DNA of 64,000 bases from Lysobacteraceae bacterium. Lineage in GTDB: Bacteria; Pseudomonadota; Gammaproteobacteria; Xanthomonadales; Xanthomonadaceae. Positions 43,153 through 54,292 of this stretch are shown in pieces. Positions within the stretch are counted from its first letter, which is position 1; every line of letters starts with the position of its first letter. The stretch spans positions 682,001 to 746,000 of the forward strand of contig BPKJ01000001.1 of NCBI GenBank assembly GCA_026005075.1, given 5' to 3'. A program made the translations under genes and the position numbers. Under the pieces are notes generated by a model, which searched no databases, was not told where the DNA came from, and saw only the letters and a program-made list of their open reading frames with translations.

Positions 43153-44904
43153 ATGCATCCGCTGCGCCGCCTGTTCCAGTACGCCCGCCCCTACCGCGCC
43201 CGCGCCCTGCGCGGCAGCGTCTACTCCGTGCTCAACAAGGTCTTCGACATCCTGCCCGAACTGCTGATCGGGGTGGCGGTGGACGTGGTGGTGAACCGCG
43301 AGGACAGCTTCCTCGCCGGGCTGGGGCTGACCGATCCTCACCGGCAGCTGCTCGCGCTGACCGCACTCACCGTGCTGACATGGGTGCTGGAGAGCCTTTT
43401 CGAGTACCTGTACGCACTGAGCTGGCGGGGCCTTGCGCAGGACCTGCAGCATGCGCTCCGGCTCGCCGCCTACGCCCACATCCAGAAGCTGCCGGCGGAT
43501 TTCGTCGGCCGTGCCCGCAGCGGGCGCCTGCTGGCGCTGCTCAACGAGGACGTCCACCAGATCGAGCGCTTTCTCGATACCGGCGCCAACGACCTGATCC
43601 AGGTCATGGTCTCCTCGCTGCTGGTGGGGGCGGTGTTCTTCCTGCTCACCGCGGACCTCGCGGCGCTGGCCTTCTTGCCGGTCCCGCTGATCCTCGTCGG
43701 CGCGTTCTGGTTCCAGCGTCGTCTCGCTCCGCGCTACGCCGCCGCCCGCGAGGCGGCGGCGCTGGTCTCCGCGCGCCTTGCCAACAACCTGGCCGGGATG
43801 GCGACCATCCAGGCCTACACCGCCGAGGACTACGAGAACGCCCATGTCCGCGCCGCCTCGGACGGCTTCCGCCAGCGCAACGCCGAGGCGATCCGCTTCT
43901 CCGCGGCGATCACCCCGGTCATCCGCATGGCCATCCTCGCCGGATTCGTGGCCACCTTGCTGTACGGCGGCTGGAAGACGCTCGCCGGCGAGCTCGGCGT
44001 CGGCAGCTACTCGGCCCTGGTCTACCTCACCCAGCGCCTGCTCTGGCCGCTGACCCGCCTTGCCGAGATGACCGACCTCTACCAGCGCGCCATGGCTTCG
44101 GTGAACCGGGTGATGGACCTCCTCGAGACCGCGCCGCCTGCCGCGGGCCGGCAAGCCCTGCCGCAACCGCTGCGCGGGGAGATCCGCTTTCAGGACGTGC
44201 AGCTTCGCTACGGCCGGCAGTGCGCCGTGGACGGCGTGAGCCTGTGCATCCCTGCCGGCCAGACCCATGCGCTGGTGGGCAGCACCGGCGCGGGCAAGTC
44301 CTCGCTGGTACGCCTGCTGCTGTGCTTCGTCCGCCCGGACCGGGGCCGGGTGATGGTCGACGGCATCGACGTCGCCGACCTCGACCCCGCGGCCTTGCGG
44401 CGCAGCATCGGCTACGTCGCCCAGGAGCCGTTCCTGACCGACGGCACGGTGGCCGAGAACATCGCCTACGGCGACCCGCGGCCGGACCGGGCAAGGATCG
44501 TCGAGGCGGCCCGGGCCGCTGCGGCCGACGGCTTCATCCGCGCCCTGCCGGACGGCTACGACAGCGAGGTCGGGGAACACGGCTCGAGGCTGTCGGGCGG
44601 ACAGCGCCAGCGCATCGCGCTGGCCCGCGCCCTGTACCGCGACCCGCGCATCCTCGTCCTCGACGAGGCGACCTCCGCGGTGGACAACGAGACCGAGGCG
44701 GCGATCCAGCGCTCGCTGCGCCGGGAGGCCGGCGGCCGCACCTGCCTCGTGGTCGCGCACCGCCTCTCGACCGTGCGCCATGCCGATTGCATCCACGTCA
44801 TGGAACACGGCCGCGTCCTCGAATCCGGCACGCACGCCGCGCTGCTCGAACGCAACGGCGCCTACGCCGCCCTGTGGCGTCTGCAGACCGGAGAGACGTC
44901 CTGA
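43153..44904 (+). CDS. ABC-type exporter, permease-ATPase fusion
   Basis: A 583-residue half transporter of the MsbA/multidrug exporter type. Six membrane helices occupy about 15-310, with the coupling segment [22 protein letters not shown]. The ATPase domain has Walker [15 protein letters not shown], signature [16 protein letters not shown], Walker [13 protein letters not shown] and [12 protein letters not shown]. It should work as a dimer. The next gene downstream is convergent (thiD), so it is monocistronic, and the divergent rluE gives no hint about the substrate. The initiation region lacks a clear Shine-Dalgarno. Drug or lipid export is possible. Confidence 0.92.
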   Translation: MHPLRRLFQYARPYRARALRGSVYSVLNKVFDILPELLIGVAVDVVVNREDSFLAGLGLTDPHRQLLALTALTVLTWVLESLFEYLYALSWRGLAQDLQHALRLAAYAHIQKLPADFVGRARSGRLLALLNEDVHQIERFLDTGANDLIQVMVSSLLVGAVFFLLTADLAALAFLPVPLILVGAFWFQRRLAPRYAAAREAAALVSARLANNLAGMATIQAYTAEDYENAHVRAASDGFRQRNAEAIRFSAAITPVIRMAILAGFVATLLYGGWKTLAGELGVGSYSALVYLTQRLLWPLTRLAEMTDLYQRAMASVNRVMDLLETAPPAAGRQALPQPLRGEIRFQDVQLRYGRQCAVDGVSLCIPAGQTHALVGSTGAGKSSLVRLLLCFVRPDRGRVMVDGIDVADLDPAALRRSIGYVAQEPFLTDGTVAENIAYGDPRPDRARIVEAARAAAADGFIRALPDGYDSEVGEHGSRLSGGQRQRIALARALYRDPRILVLDEATSAVDNETEAAIQRSLRREAGGRTCLVVAHRLSTVRHADCIHVMEHGRVLESGTHAALLERNGAYAALWRLQTGETS

Positions 44905-44931
44905 TCCGCGTGCCTGAGGCGCCCGGATCAG
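44901..44931. terminator. Possible bidirectional hairpin between the ABC exporter and thiD
   Basis: CTGATCCG (44901-44908) is complementary to CGGATCAG (44924-44931), enclosing 15 bases. The repeats overlap both convergent stop codons, so the pairing may be partly a coding coincidence. Confidence 0.35.
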
Positions 44932-45731
44932 CCGCCGGACAGGGCCCAGAAATGGTCCAGCACGACCGGCGCACCGCGACCGGGCCGGTAGGCGCCGCGC
45001 AGGGCGCCGTGGACGTAGTCGGTGGCACCTCGGCAGGCGCTGACCAGGTCCTCGCCGGCGGCCAGCCGGGCGGCAACCGCGGATGCCAGCGTGCAGCCGG
45101 TGCCATGGCCCTCCACCGCCAGGCGCGGATGCTGGAAACCATGCCGTTCCCGGCCGTCGTGCAGGCGGTCGATCACCGCATCCGAGGTGGCTAGATGCCC
45201 GCCCTTGAGCAGCACCGCCCTGGCGCCCAATGCCAGCAGGTCCTCCAGCGCCTGCTCCGCCCCGGCATCGTCGATCGGCCGGCCCAGCAGCAGCTCGGCC
45301 TCGGGGATGTTGGGCGTGATCAGGCTGGCCTGTGGCAGCAGCCGTACGCGCAGGGCTTCGAGCGCGTCGGGCTCGAGCAGGCGCGCGCCACTGCTGGCCA
45401 CCATCACCGGATCCAGCACCAGCCAGGGTGGCCGATGCGCGGCGATGGCATCGGCCACGGCGTGGATCACGCGGGCCGTGGCCAGCATCCCGAGCTTGAC
45501 CGCGCGGATCGAGAAATCCTCGAAACAGGCGTCGATCTGCGCACGCAGGAAGCCGACATCCGGCACCTCTACGGCACGCACGCCAAGGGTGTTCTGGGCG
45601 GTCAGTGCGGCGATCGCGGACAGCCCGTGCAGACCGTGCGCGGCGAAGGTGCGCAGGTCGGCCTGGATGCCGGCTCCGCCACCGGAGTCGGAGCCTGCGA
45701 TGGTGAGCACGGAGTGGCGGCAGCGTGACAT
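44928..45731 (-). CDS. thiD: Hydroxymethylpyrimidine/phosphomethylpyrimidine kinase
   Basis: A 267-residue ribokinase-fold enzyme that phosphorylates HMP and HMP-P in thiamine synthesis. The N-terminus VLTIAGSDSGGGAGIQADL is typical, with GLHGLSAIAALTAQNTLGV, VLDPVMVASSGARLL, SLITPNIPEAELLLG, VLLKGGHL and GHGTGCTLASAVAARLAAG containing the catalytic Asp/Cys loop. The start at 45731 is the family start; a longer reading has no homology. It is divergent from the HD-GYP gene. No TPP riboswitch motif was found in the 98 bases upstream. Confidence 0.94.
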   Translation of the reverse strand: MSRCRHSVLTIAGSDSGGGAGIQADLRTFAAHGLHGLSAIAALTAQNTLGVRAVEVPDVGFLRAQIDACFEDFSIRAVKLGMLATARVIHAVADAIAAHRPPWLVLDPVMVASSGARLLEPDALEALRVRLLPQASLITPNIPEAELLLGRPIDDAGAEQALEDLLALGARAVLLKGGHLATSDAVIDRLHDGRERHGFQHPRLAVEGHGTGCTLASAVAARLAAGEDLVSACRGATDYVHGALRGAYRPGRGAPVVLDHFWALSGG

Positions 45732-45829
45732 GGGGCGGATGATGCCAGATCGGCCGCGTCCTCCGGCTGCCGTTGCACCGGGACGCGGTTGGTAGCACTG
45801 TAGGCGGGGACGCCATCGCGGCGGGGGCC

Positions 45830-47458
45830 ATGAGCGCAACCTCCCACATCCTCGAGCAGCTCGAGACGCTCAATGCGATCGGCCGTGCGCTCTCCTCCGA
45901 GCGCGACCTGCGCTCGCTGCTCGAGCGCATCCTCGAGGCCGCGCAGGGCTTTGCCCATGCCGACGGCGGAACCCTCTACCTGGTGCGCGACGGCGAGCTG
46001 GTGTTCGAGGTCATCCGCAACGAGACCCTCGGCTTCCGGCTTGGCGGGCGCAGCGGTGGGCCGATCCGCTTCCCGCCCGTGCCCCTGTTCGACGCCGAGG
46101 GCCGACCGCTGGGCGGCACCGTGGTGGCCCACGCCGCGCACACCGGGCAGACCGTCAACATCGCGGACGCCTATGCGGCGGAGGGCTACGATTTCTCGGG
46201 GACGCGCGCCTTCGACGAGCTCAACGGCTACCGCTCGCGCAGCTTCCTGACCGTGCCGATGAAGGATCACGCCGGCAGCGTGATCGGGGTGCTGCAGCTG
46301 ATCAATGCACGCGATCCGGACGGCCGCGTGCGGCCCTTCTCCCGGGAAGAGCAGAGCCTGGTCGAGTCGCTGGCCTCGCAGGCGGCGATCGCGCTCAACA
46401 ACCGCCAGCTGATCGTACAGATGGAAAACCTGTTCGAGTCGCTGATCAACCTGATCAACCGTGCGATCGACGAGAAGTCGCCCTACACCGGTGGGCACTG
46501 CGAGCGGGTGCCCGTGCTCACCATGATGCTGGCCGAAGCCACCGAACGCACCCGCGCAGGGCCGCTGGCCGGCTTCCGGATGGACGACCGCGACCGCTAC
46601 GAACTCAAGATCGCCGGCCTGCTCCACGATTGCGGCAAGATCACCACCCCGGTGCACGTGGTCGACAAGGCCACCAAGCTGCAGACCCTGTTCGACCGCA
46701 TCGAGCTTCTGGAGACGCGCTGGGAGATCCTCCACCGCGACAACGAGATCGCCCTGCTGCGCGGCCAGATCGACCAGGCCACCCATGACGCCCGCCGCGA
46801 GCAGCTCGACCGCGACCTCGAGATGATCCGCCGCAGCAACATCGGCGGCGAGTTCTTCGAGGACGACAAGGTCCAGCGCGTGCACGAGATCGCGCGCGGC
46901 CGCTGGCGCACCCACCTCGGCGAGGAGCGGCCGGTCCTGACCGAGGACGAGGTCGAGAACCTGTGCATCCGCCGCGGCACGCTCACCCGCAAGGAACGCG
47001 ACATCATCAACCACCACATCGTGGTCACCATCGACATGCTGGAACGGCTTCCCTGGCCACCCCACCTGCGCCGGGTGCCCGAGTTCGCAGGCGGTCACCA
47101 CGAGCGCATGGACGGCAAGGGCTACCCCCGCGGCCTGACCCGCGAGCAGATGAGCGTGCAGGCCAGGATCATGGGCATCGCCGACATCTTCGAGGCGCTG
47201 ACCGCGGCCGACCGCCCCTACAAGAACGGCAAGACGCTCTCCGAGGCGCTGACCATCCTCGGACGCATGAAGCTCGACCACCACATCGATCCCGACCTGT
47301 TCGACGTGTTCATCCGCGAACGGGTCTACCTGCGCTACGCCAGGCGCTTCTTGCCTCCCGAGCAGATCGACCGCATCGACTGGTCGAGCATCCCCGGCGT
47401 GTCGGCGGAGCTGGCCGCCGAGATGAGCGCGCGCGACGCGGCGGAGGGCAAGGTCTGA
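45830..47458 (+). CDS. GAF-domain protein with an HD-GYP phosphodiesterase domain
   Basis: A 542-residue protein with an N-terminal GAF sensor (about 5-185) and an HD-GYP domain (about 195-480). The HD motif is [11 protein letters not shown], then HHE in [18 protein letters not shown], which includes GYP. These keep the metal-binding residues, so it should hydrolyse c-di-GMP, with the GAF domain as likely input. A long insertion (about residues 270-350) separates the HD and GYP parts. The start at 45830 is chosen over a longer frame because GAF homology begins within the first residues. It is divergent from thiD and followed by the convergent TetR gene. It is the second c-di-GMP enzyme in the window, unlinked to the first. 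Confidence 0.9.
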   Translation: MSATSHILEQLETLNAIGRALSSERDLRSLLERILEAAQGFAHADGGTLYLVRDGELVFEVIRNETLGFRLGGRSGGPIRFPPVPLFDAEGRPLGGTVVAHAAHTGQTVNIADAYAAEGYDFSGTRAFDELNGYRSRSFLTVPMKDHAGSVIGVLQLINARDPDGRVRPFSREEQSLVESLASQAAIALNNRQLIVQMENLFESLINLINRAIDEKSPYTGGHCERVPVLTMMLAEATERTRAGPLAGFRMDDRDRYELKIAGLLHDCGKITTPVHVVDKATKLQTLFDRIELLETRWEILHRDNEIALLRGQIDQATHDARREQLDRDLEMIRRSNIGGEFFEDDKVQRVHEIARGRWRTHLGEERPVLTEDEVENLCIRRGTLTRKERDIINHHIVVTIDMLERLPWPPHLRRVPEFAGGHHERMDGKGYPRGLTREQMSVQARIMGIADIFEALTAADRPYKNGKTLSEALTILGRMKLDHHIDPDLFDVFIRERVYLRYARRFLPPEQIDRIDWSSIPGVSAELAAEMSARDAAEGKV

Positions 47459-47464
47459 ACCGCC

Positions 47465-48152
47465 TCAGCGCGGCCCGCGGCCGGCACCGCCCGGCACCGC
47501 GTAGGCGCGCAGGAAGAGCTCCACCACGCTCGCAAGATGCGCCTCGCGCTCCGCCGCGGACAGCGGCGCGGCGCAGCCCACGATCAGCCGCAGGTGGTGC
47601 TCGCCCTTGAGCAGGCAGAAGAAGTGGGCCGCCGCACGGCGGGTGTCCTCGATCGCCAGCACGCCGGCCTCGCAGGCGCGGTCGAGGAAGCGCTGCAGCG
47701 CCTCGATCACCCGGCGCGGCCCGGCCTCGTAGAAGCGCTGCGCAAGACCGGTGTCGGTCATGGCACGCGCCGCGAGGGTGCGGTGCAGCGCGATCGCCTC
47801 CTCGCTGGTGATGAGGGCGTGGAAGGCGCGCGCGATCTCGCCCAGGGCGCGGGCAAGCGGGACCCGCGCGGGGTCGGCCTCGAACACCCGCGGCGGCAGC
47901 AGTTCCTCGCAGCGCGAGCGCACCGCCTCGGCAAACAGGCTCTCCTTGTCGCCGAAAGTGGTTGTAGACGGTGAGCTTGGACACGCCGGCGGCGGCGGCG
48001 ATCGCTTCCATGCTCACCCCGTCGTAGCCGCGTTCGGTGAACAGCCGCTTGGCCGCGTCGAGGATCGCCGCCTGCTTGGCGAGATCGCGGGGACGGCCGG
48101 GGCGGGGCCGGAGCGTTCCGCACGGGCGGCGCTGGGGCGGGGAGGTGGACAT
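47465..48152 (-). CDS. TetR-family repressor (frameshifted)
   Basis: A TetR/AcrR-type regulator of about 230 residues once one base is removed. The helix-turn-helix is [35 protein letters not shown]. Dropping one T from CACTTTCGG (AAA at plus-strand 47955-47957) gives [20 protein letters not shown], which continues in a separate frame to the end at 47465. Its C-terminal half is helical. It is divergent from the RND efflux genes across about 90 bases, the usual arrangement for a local repressor of a pump. The frameshift is likely a sequencing error, because both halves are clean. Confidence 0.85.
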
Positions 48153-48194
48153 CGCGGGAGGCTGGACCGGCGGGTTGGCGGCATTTAGTATACC

Positions 48195-48203
48195 GAACAG
48201 TTC
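48195..48203. promoter_or_regulatory. Candidate operator in the tetR-efflux intergenic region
   Basis: GAACAGTTC is a perfect 9-base palindrome in the A/T-rich part of the region (TTTAGTATACCGAACAGTTCATTTATG), about 39 bases from the efflux start and 43 from the repressor start. A -10-like TAGTAT overlaps its left edge. It fits a TetR operator, but the palindrome is short and its flanks do not match each other. Confidence 0.4.
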
Positions 48204-48241
48204 ATTTATGCCCAGCGCCCCTGCGCTCCCAGGAAGCCGCC

Positions 48242-49357
48242 ATGCCGAGCCCGCGCCCCGTACCCGCCCTCCTCCACCGCACGGCCGTCCTCGTGCTGCT
48301 CGCGCTTGCCGCGTGCAGCCGCACCCCGCCTGCCGAGACACCGCCGCCCCCGGTCATGGTGGTCCGGCCGCAGCCGGCCAGCGCCGCCTTCGAGGTCTAT
48401 GCCGGCGAGGTACGTGCGCGCAGGGAGATCGCGCTGGGTTTCCGGGTCGGCGGGAAGATCGCGCAAGGCCACGTCGAGATCGGTGACCGGGTGCGTGCAG
48501 GGCAGGTTCTGGCCGAGCTCGACGCCGCCGACCTCGCGCGGCAGGTGCGCGCCGCCGAGGCCGCCCACCAGGCCGCCGAGGCCGAGCTGGCGCTCGCCCG
48601 CAGCGAGTTCGAACGGCACCGCGCCCTGCTGCAACGCGGGCTCGTGTCGGCTTCCGTGTTCGAAGCACGCAAGACCGCCTTCGAGGCGGCCAGGGCCCGC
48701 GTCGACCAGACCCGCGCCCAGCTCGACCTCGCCCGCAGCCAGAGCGGCTACGCCCGGCTCGCGGCGAGCGCCGACGGCGTGATCGCCGAGCGTCTGGCCG
48801 AGGCCGGGCAGGTGGTGGCCGCGGGGCAGCCCGTGTTCGTGCTGGCCGCCGACGGCGAGCGCGAGGTCGCGATCAGCCTGCCCGAGGCGGGCATCGAGCG
48901 CTTCCGGGTCGGGATGCCGGTGCTGGTCAACCTCTGGGCCGAGCCCGAGTCGCGCCTGCCCGGGACACTGCGCGAGCTCGCCCCGGCGGCCGACCCGCAC
49001 GCGCGCACCTACGCGGCGCGGGTCCGCATCGACGGCGACAGCGCCGGTGTCGAGCTCGGCCAGAGCGCGCGGGCGATCTTCCGCCATGACCAGGAGGGCG
49101 CGCTGACCGTGCCCCTTCCCGCGCTCACCGCCGACGGCGACAGGGCCCAGGTCTGGGTGGTTCAGCCCGACACCGGGCAGGTGAGCCCGCGCGAGGTCCG
49201 CGCCGGCCCCTTCCTCGACGACCGCGCGACCGTGCTCTCCGGACTCGCGGCCAGCGACTGGGTGGTGGCGGCCGGCGTGCACCTGCTGCGTCCGGGGATG
49301 AAGGTGCGCCCGGTGGACCGCGACAACCGCCCGCTCGACCTCGCCGCCACCCGCTGA
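48242..49357 (+). CDS. RND efflux periplasmic adaptor lipoprotein
   Basis: A 371-residue membrane fusion protein (HlyD/AcrA family). The N-terminus is a lipoprotein signal ([11 protein letters not shown], Cys 25), then a lipoyl/hairpin region ([21 protein letters not shown]) and a long alpha-hairpin ([31 protein letters not shown]), and beta-barrel and MP domains. The ribosome-binding site AGGAAG precedes the ATG. It is followed after 9 bases by the pump gene. It joins the inner-membrane pump to an outer-membrane channel, not encoded here. Confidence 0.92.
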   Translation: MPSPRPVPALLHRTAVLVLLALAACSRTPPAETPPPPVMVVRPQPASAAFEVYAGEVRARREIALGFRVGGKIAQGHVEIGDRVRAGQVLAELDAADLARQVRAAEAAHQAAEAELALARSEFERHRALLQRGLVSASVFEARKTAFEAARARVDQTRAQLDLARSQSGYARLAASADGVIAERLAEAGQVVAAGQPVFVLAADGEREVAISLPEAGIERFRVGMPVLVNLWAEPESRLPGTLRELAPAADPHARTYAARVRIDGDSAGVELGQSARAIFRHDQEGALTVPLPALTADGDRAQVWVVQPDTGQVSPREVRAGPFLDDRATVLSGLAASDWVVAAGVHLLRPGMKVRPVDRDNRPLDLAATR

Positions 49358-49366
49358 GGCCGTCCG

Positions 49367-52300
49367 ATGTCCTCCGCCTTCAACCTCTCCGTCTGGGCGC
49401 TGCGCAACCGCTCGCTGGTGCTCTACGCCATGCTGCTGCTGGCCGTGGTCGGCGTGCTGTCCTACACCCGGCTCGGCCAGAGCGAGGACCCGCCGTTCAC
49501 CTTCAAGGTGATGGTGGTGCGCACGCTGTGGCCGGGCGCCAGCGCCGAGGAGGTCGCGCAGCAGGTCACCGAGCGCATCGAGAAGAAGCTGATGCAGACC
49601 GGGCAGTACCAGTTCATCCGTTCCTATTCGCGTCCCGGGGAGTCGCAGATCCTCTACATCGCGCCGGACCCGATGGTGTCGGCGGACATTCCCGAACTCT
49701 GGTACCAGGTCCGCAAGCGGGTCGGTGACATGCGCCACGAGCTGCCCGCGGGCGTGATCGGGCCGTTCTTCAACGACGAGTTCGGCGACACCTTCGGCAA
49801 CATCTACGCCCTGACCGGCCCCGGCTTCGACTACGCCGTCCTGCGCGACTACGCCGAACGCCTGCAGCTCGAGCTGCAGCGTGTCGAGGACGTGGCCAAG
49901 GTCGATCTGATCGGCCTGCAGGAAGAGAAGATCTACATCGAGATCAGCAACACCAAGCTGGCCACGCTGGGCGTGCCGCTGGCGGCGGTCCAGCAGGCGC
50001 TGGACGAGCAGAACGCGGTGAGCCCGGCAGGCTTCTTCGAGACCGGCAGCGAGCGCGTGCAGCTGCGTGTCTCCGGTCGCTTCGACGACGTCGAGGCCAT
50101 CCGTCGGTTTCCGATCCGGGTCGGCGACCGCAGCTTCACCGTGGGCGACCTCGGCGAGGTGCGGCGAGGCTTTTCCGATCCGCCCGCACCGCGCATGCGC
50201 TTCATGGGCGAGGACGCGATCGGCATCGCGGTGGCGATGCGGCAGGGCGGCGACATCCTCCGCCTCGGCGAGCGTCTCGAACAGGAGTTCGCACGCCTGC
50301 AGACCACGCTGCCGCTCGGCATGGAGCTGCACAAGGTCAGCGACCAGCCGGCGGCCGTGCGCGCATCGGTGGGCGAGTTCGTCCGCGTCCTGTTCGAGGC
50401 GGTGGCCATCGTGCTGGTGGTCAGCTTCTTCTCGCTGGGCCTGCGCACCGGCCTCGTGGTTGCGCTGTCGATCCCGCTGGTGCTGGCGATGACCTTCGCC
50501 GCCATGCACTACTTCGGCATCGGCCTGCACAAGATCTCGCTGGGCGCGCTGGTGCTGGCGCTCGGTCTTCTGGTGGACGACGCCATCATCGCGGTGGAGA
50601 TGATGGCGGTGAAGATGGAACAGGGCTTCGACCGTCTCCGCGCGGCGGGCTTCGCCTGGGAGACCACCGCCTTCCCGATGCTGACCGGCACCCTCGTCAC
50701 CGCCGCCGGCTTCCTGCCCATCGCCACCGCGCACAGCAGCACCGGCGAGTACACGCGCTCGATCTTCCAGGTGGTCACCCTGGCCCTGCTGGTGAGCTGG
50801 ATCGCGGCGGTGGTGTTCGTGCCCTACCTCGGCGAGAAGCTGCTTCCCGAACCGGCTTCGGCCGCGCACGGCGGCCGCGATCCCTACCAGTCCGCGTTCT
50901 ACCGCCGCTTCCGCACGCTCGTCGCCTGGTGCGTGAACCACCGCGGCGCGGTGGTGCTGGCGACCGCGCTGCTCTTCGCCGCCGCCGTCGCCGCCTTCCG
51001 CCTGGTCCCGCAGCAGTTCTTCCCGGCCTCGACCCGGCTCGAACTGATGGTCGACCTGCGTCTGGCCGAGGGCTCGTCGCTGCGCGCCACCGAGGCCGAG
51101 GCGGCGCGGTTCGAGGCCCTGCTGCGCGACCACCCGGGCATCGTCAACCATGTCGCCTACATCGGCAGCGGATCGCCACGCTTCTACCTGCCGCTGGACC
51201 AGCAGCTTCCGGCCGCCAACTTCGCCCAGTTCGTGATCCTGACCCGCGACATCGAGGCCCGCGAGGAGGTCCGCCGCTGGCTGATCGACCTGTTCGCGAC
51301 CCGGTTCCCGAACCTGCAGGCGCGGGTCACCCGCCTGGAGAACGGGCCGCCGGTCGGCTTCCCGATCCAGCTGCGGGTCTCCGGCGAGCACACCGACACC
51401 CTGCGCGGCATCGCCCGCGCGCTGGCCGCCGCGATCAGCGACCATCCGGCCCTGACCAACGTGTCGCTGGACTGGGACGAGCCGATCAAGGTGATCCGCG
51501 TCGAGCTGGACCAGGAGCGCGCCCGCGTCCTTGGCGTCAGTTCGGCACGGGTGGCGGCCTTCATCCGCGGCTCGCTGTCGGGCAACACCGTCAGCCAGCT
51601 GCGCGAGGGCAACCAGCTGATCGAGATCCTGCTGCGCGGCCCCGACGACGAGCGCGAGCGGATGAGCCTGATCGGCAGCCTGGCCGTGCCCACCGCGCAT
51701 CGGCAAGAGCGTGCCGCTGAGCCAGATCGCCCGCCTCGAGTACGGCTTCGAGGACGGCCTGATCTGGCACCGCAACCGGCTGCCCACGATCACCGTGCGC
51801 GCCGACATCTACGGCGACGAGCAGCCGGCCAGCGTGGTCGCTGACCTCGCCCCGGTGCTGGAGCGGTTCCGCGCTGAGCTTCCCCCGGGCTACCTGCTCG
51901 AGGTCGGCGGCACGGTGGAGGACTCGGCACGCGGGCAGCGCTCGGTGATGGCCGGCATGCCGCTCTTCGTGGTCGTGGTCCTGAGCCTGCTGATGCTGCA
52001 GCTGAGGTCCATGTCGCGCACGCTGATGGTCTTCCTCACCGCGCCGCTGGGCCTGATCGGCGTGGTCCTGTTCCTGCTGCTGTTCCAGGTGCCCTTCGGC
52101 TTCGTGGCCATGCTCGGCACGATCGCGCTCGTCCGGCATGATCATGCGCAACTCGGTGATCCTCGTGGACCAGATCGAGCAGGACGTCGCCCGCGGCATG
52201 GAGCGCAGCCAGGCGATCGTCGAGGCCACCGTGCGCCGCTTCCGGCCGATCGTGCTCACCGCGCTCGCCGCGGTGCTGGCGATGATCCCGCTCTCGCGCA

Positions 52301-52425
52301 GCGTGTTCTTCGGGCCGATGGCGGTGGCGATCATGGGCGGCCTGATCGTCGCCACCGCGCTGACCCTGCTCTTCCTGCCCGCGCTCTACGCGGCCTGGTT
52401 CCGCACCGGCCGGGTGCCCGCCTGA
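49367..52425 (+). CDS. RND multidrug efflux pump, HAE1 family (two frameshifts)
   Basis: About 1019 residues after joining three frames. The N-terminal helix and loop are followed by DDAIIAVEMM (RND Asp pair in TM4) and a second loop. The first break is near 51695-51699 (GSLAVPTA continues as IGKSVPLSQIARLEYGF after dropping one base). The second is near 52130-52132 (GTIAL continues as SGMIMRNSVILVDQIEQD after dropping one base). GAGG lies eight bases before the start. It pumps a drug or toxic compound; the substrate is not predictable. The downstream end at 52425 is just before the convergent EF-hand gene. Frame consistency suggests a real, intact pump. Confidence 0.88.
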
Positions 52426-52449
52426 GCCCGCGGCCGGTGCATGCCCGAC

Positions 52450-52881
52450 TCAGCGCCGGCAGCCGCGCCGGTAGCGTCCCGGGACGGGCTGCCGGAACTC
52501 GGCCAGCTCGACCCGGCCATCGCCGTTGCGGTCACGCCGCAGCAGCCGGGGCCGCGCATCCAGCTCGGGGCCGTCCAGCACGCCGTCGTGGTTGGCGTCG
52601 AGACGCTCGAAACGCTTGAGCACGGCGGCCTTTCGCAGTTCCCGCCGCTCGCGGGCGTAGTCCTGCATCTCCGCGCGCTCCAGCCAGCCATCGCGATTGG
52701 CGTCGATCAGCACGAACTGCTGGGCGAGCGCTGGCGCCAGTGCCGCCTCCTCGCGGCTGATCCGCCCATCGCCGTCGGCATCGAGGCGGGCGAGGGCGCC
52801 TGCCTTGGCCGGCACCGCCGGCGCCGGAGCAGCGGCGAGAAGCAGACCAAGGGCGACCGCCAGGGAAGTGAACGTGCGCAT
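52450..52881 (-). CDS. Secreted EF-hand protein
   Basis: A 143-residue protein with a signal peptide (about 1-25) and four EF-hand-like loops: DADGDGRISREE, DANRDGWLERAE, DANHDGVLDGPE and DRNGDGRVELAE. All keep the acidic ligand spacing D-x-D/N-x-D-G, ending with E, so calcium binding is likely. AAGGAG precedes the ATG. It lies between the convergent efflux gene and the bfr gene and shares no operon with either. Role unknown. Confidence 0.86.
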   Translation of the reverse strand: MRTFTSLAVALGLLLAAAPAPAVPAKAGALARLDADGDGRISREEAALAPALAQQFVLIDANRDGWLERAEMQDYARERRELRKAAVLKRFERLDANHDGVLDGPELDARPRLLRRDRNGDGRVELAEFRQPVPGRYRRGCRR

Positions 52882-52953
52882 GGGAGTTCTCCTTGGGTTG
52901 GGGGGACAGCCCCTTCAACGCAGGAGCACCACGCAGGTTGACGGGCGCCCGCG

Positions 52954-53430
52954 CTAGGGCTCGGCGCCGGTCTGGACGGCGAGGTAGAGCGGCAGGCCGA
53001 GCTTGCGGATCAGACCGAGCTGCTGTTCCAGCCAATGGGTGTGGTCTTCCTCGGTATCGCGCATCTGCGCGACCAGGAGATCGCGGCTGACGTAGTCGCC
53101 GTGCCGCTCGCACAGGGCGACGCCGGCGGCAAGGTGCTCGCGCACCGCGTACTCGAGATCGAGGTCCTTGCGCAGCATCTCCTCGACCGTTCGTCCCGGC
53201 TCGAACGGCTGCGGCCGCATGTCGGGTTCGCCCTCGAGGAACAGGATGCGGCCGATCAGCGCCTCGGCATGCTGGGCCTCTTCCTGCATCTCGTGGTGGA
53301 TGCGTGCGTGCAGGCGATGGAGACCGAGGTCCTCGTAGCGGCGGGCGTGGATCAGGTACTGGTCGCGGGCCGTGAGCTCACCCCGGAGCAGGAAGTTGAG
53401 GTAATCGACGACTTCGGCATGGCCTTTCAT
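52954..53430 (-). CDS. bfr: Bacterioferritin-like ferroxidase lacking the heme-ligand Met
   Basis: A 158-residue four-helix ferritin, the length of bacterioferritin. Ferroxidase ligands are present: Glu in [10 protein letters not shown], Glu/His in EEAQHAEAL, Glu in DLEYAVREH and Glu/His in DTEEDHTHW. The usual heme Met (position 52 in E. coli Bfr, motif EEMKHAD) is Ala in EEAQHAEAL, so heme binding between subunits is unlikely. Some Bfr systems have a heme-free subunit paired with a heme one; a partner is not in the window. The start at 53430 has GGAG six bases upstream, and a GATAAT -10 lies at 53459-53464. The first 10 codons of the longer reading are not family-like. Confidence 0.9.
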   Translation of the reverse strand: MKGHAEVVDYLNFLLRGELTARDQYLIHARRYEDLGLHRLHARIHHEMQEEAQHAEALIGRILFLEGEPDMRPQPFEPGRTVEEMLRKDLDLEYAVREHLAAGVALCERHGDYVSRDLLVAQMRDTEEDHTHWLEQQLGLIRKLGLPLYLAVQTGAEP

Positions 53431-54280
53431 GCAAGGCTCCAGCGCTGGGCGGGCGCCCATTATCGGTCAATCCGCGGCATCCTGCCCGCGCGCGGCGGGG
53501 GCCGTGGCGATCGCCCGACAACAGGCTGCGTCCCGCCGGCCGCCCGTGCGCATCGTAGCGCTGCTCGATGAACCACCAGCGGCCGTCATCGCGGCGCAGG
53601 ACCAGGCTGCTGCAGCGCGTGCCGTAGGCGCCGAGGCGGACGAAGGTCGCCGAGAGCGCGCGCTCGCGGTCGAGGCCGACGCCGGTGTCGGGAAGCGCCG
53701 CGTCCGCGGCCGGCCGGCGCGACCGCAGGGCCGCCAGCATCCGCTGCACGAACCGCCGATCCGGTTCCTCGCCGAGCCCGCGAAGCGCCCGGCCGAGCCG
53801 CTCGCGCAGCCGCAGCACCTTCGGCCAGGGCGTGTCGAGGGCAGCGTTGGAAAGGCCGTGCAGGCCCGGCTCGACCTCCTGGCGGCGGCCGCCATCGACG
53901 TTGCTGGCCCAGAACAGCCCTCCGCCCTCGTCGGCGACGAGCAGGTTGAACGGCGCGTAGTGCGCCTGCCCGGCCTCGAGCCGCGCAAGCCAGGTCGCGG
54001 CGGGCTCCCGGCTGCGCAGGAATGCCTCGACGATGGCACCCCGCGAGGCCGGCGCCGTACGCGGTGCGCCACGGCGCACGTTGGTCACCACCGCAAGGCG
54101 CCCACCCGCGGTCAGCCCCAGCCAGCGGCCGCCCGCCTGCAGGTCGAGACCGCCGATGATGCCGGTCTGCGAATCGAAGTCCGCGGCCCTGGCCGGGCGG
54201 TCGTGGAACTCGTCGCGGTTGCCGGCCAGCACCAGATCGAACCGTGGATGGCAGCGCCAGGCCAGCGCGAGCACGCACAT
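53378..54280 (-). CDS. NRDE-family protein (TANGO2-like)
   Basis: Up to 300 residues starting [29 protein letters not shown], the NRDE motif that defines the TANGO2 family. FWASNVDG and [19 protein letters not shown] follow. As sequenced the frame overlaps the bfr start by 53 bases and its last ~25 residues are atypical. If one base near 53500 were wrong it would end at 53467, leaving room for the bfr -10 element at 53459-53464; given the many indels nearby I think that likely. The family is widespread in bacteria and eukaryotes; the human member is involved in lipid or heme handling, but the bacterial activity is unresolved. It is 12 bases downstream of the aldo/keto reductase end. Confidence 0.82.
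   Translation of the reverse strand: MCVLALAWRCHPRFDLVLAGNRDEFHDRPARAADFDSQTGIIGGLDLQAGGRWLGLTAGGRLAVVTNVRRGAPRTAPASRGAIVEAFLRSREPAATWLARLEAGQAHYAPFNLLVADEGGGLFWASNVDGGRRQEVEPGLHGLSNAALDTPWPKVLRLRERLGRALRGLGEEPDRRFVQRMLAALRSRRPAADAALPDTGVGLDRERALSATFVRLGAYGTRCSSLVLRRDDGRWWFIEQRYDAHGRPAGRSLLSGDRHGPRRARAGCRGLTDNGRPPSAGALHERPCRSRRLPQLPAPG
53459..53464 (-). promoter_or_regulatory. Candidate -10 element of the bfr promoter
   Basis: On the minus strand GATAAT (consensus TATAAT, one mismatch) lies 29 bases ahead of the bfr ATG, with a GGAG ribosome-binding site between. No good -35 is apparent at 16-18 bases. It sits within the last codons of the NRDE frame as sequenced, but just after its alternative stop at 53467. 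Confidence 0.4.
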
Positions 54281-54292
54281 CCCGCCTCGCCC

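Noticed and set aside
45732-45829. TPP riboswitch ahead of thiD
   Set aside because: No CUGAGA-type thi-box motif or expected stems are seen, and the distance is too short.
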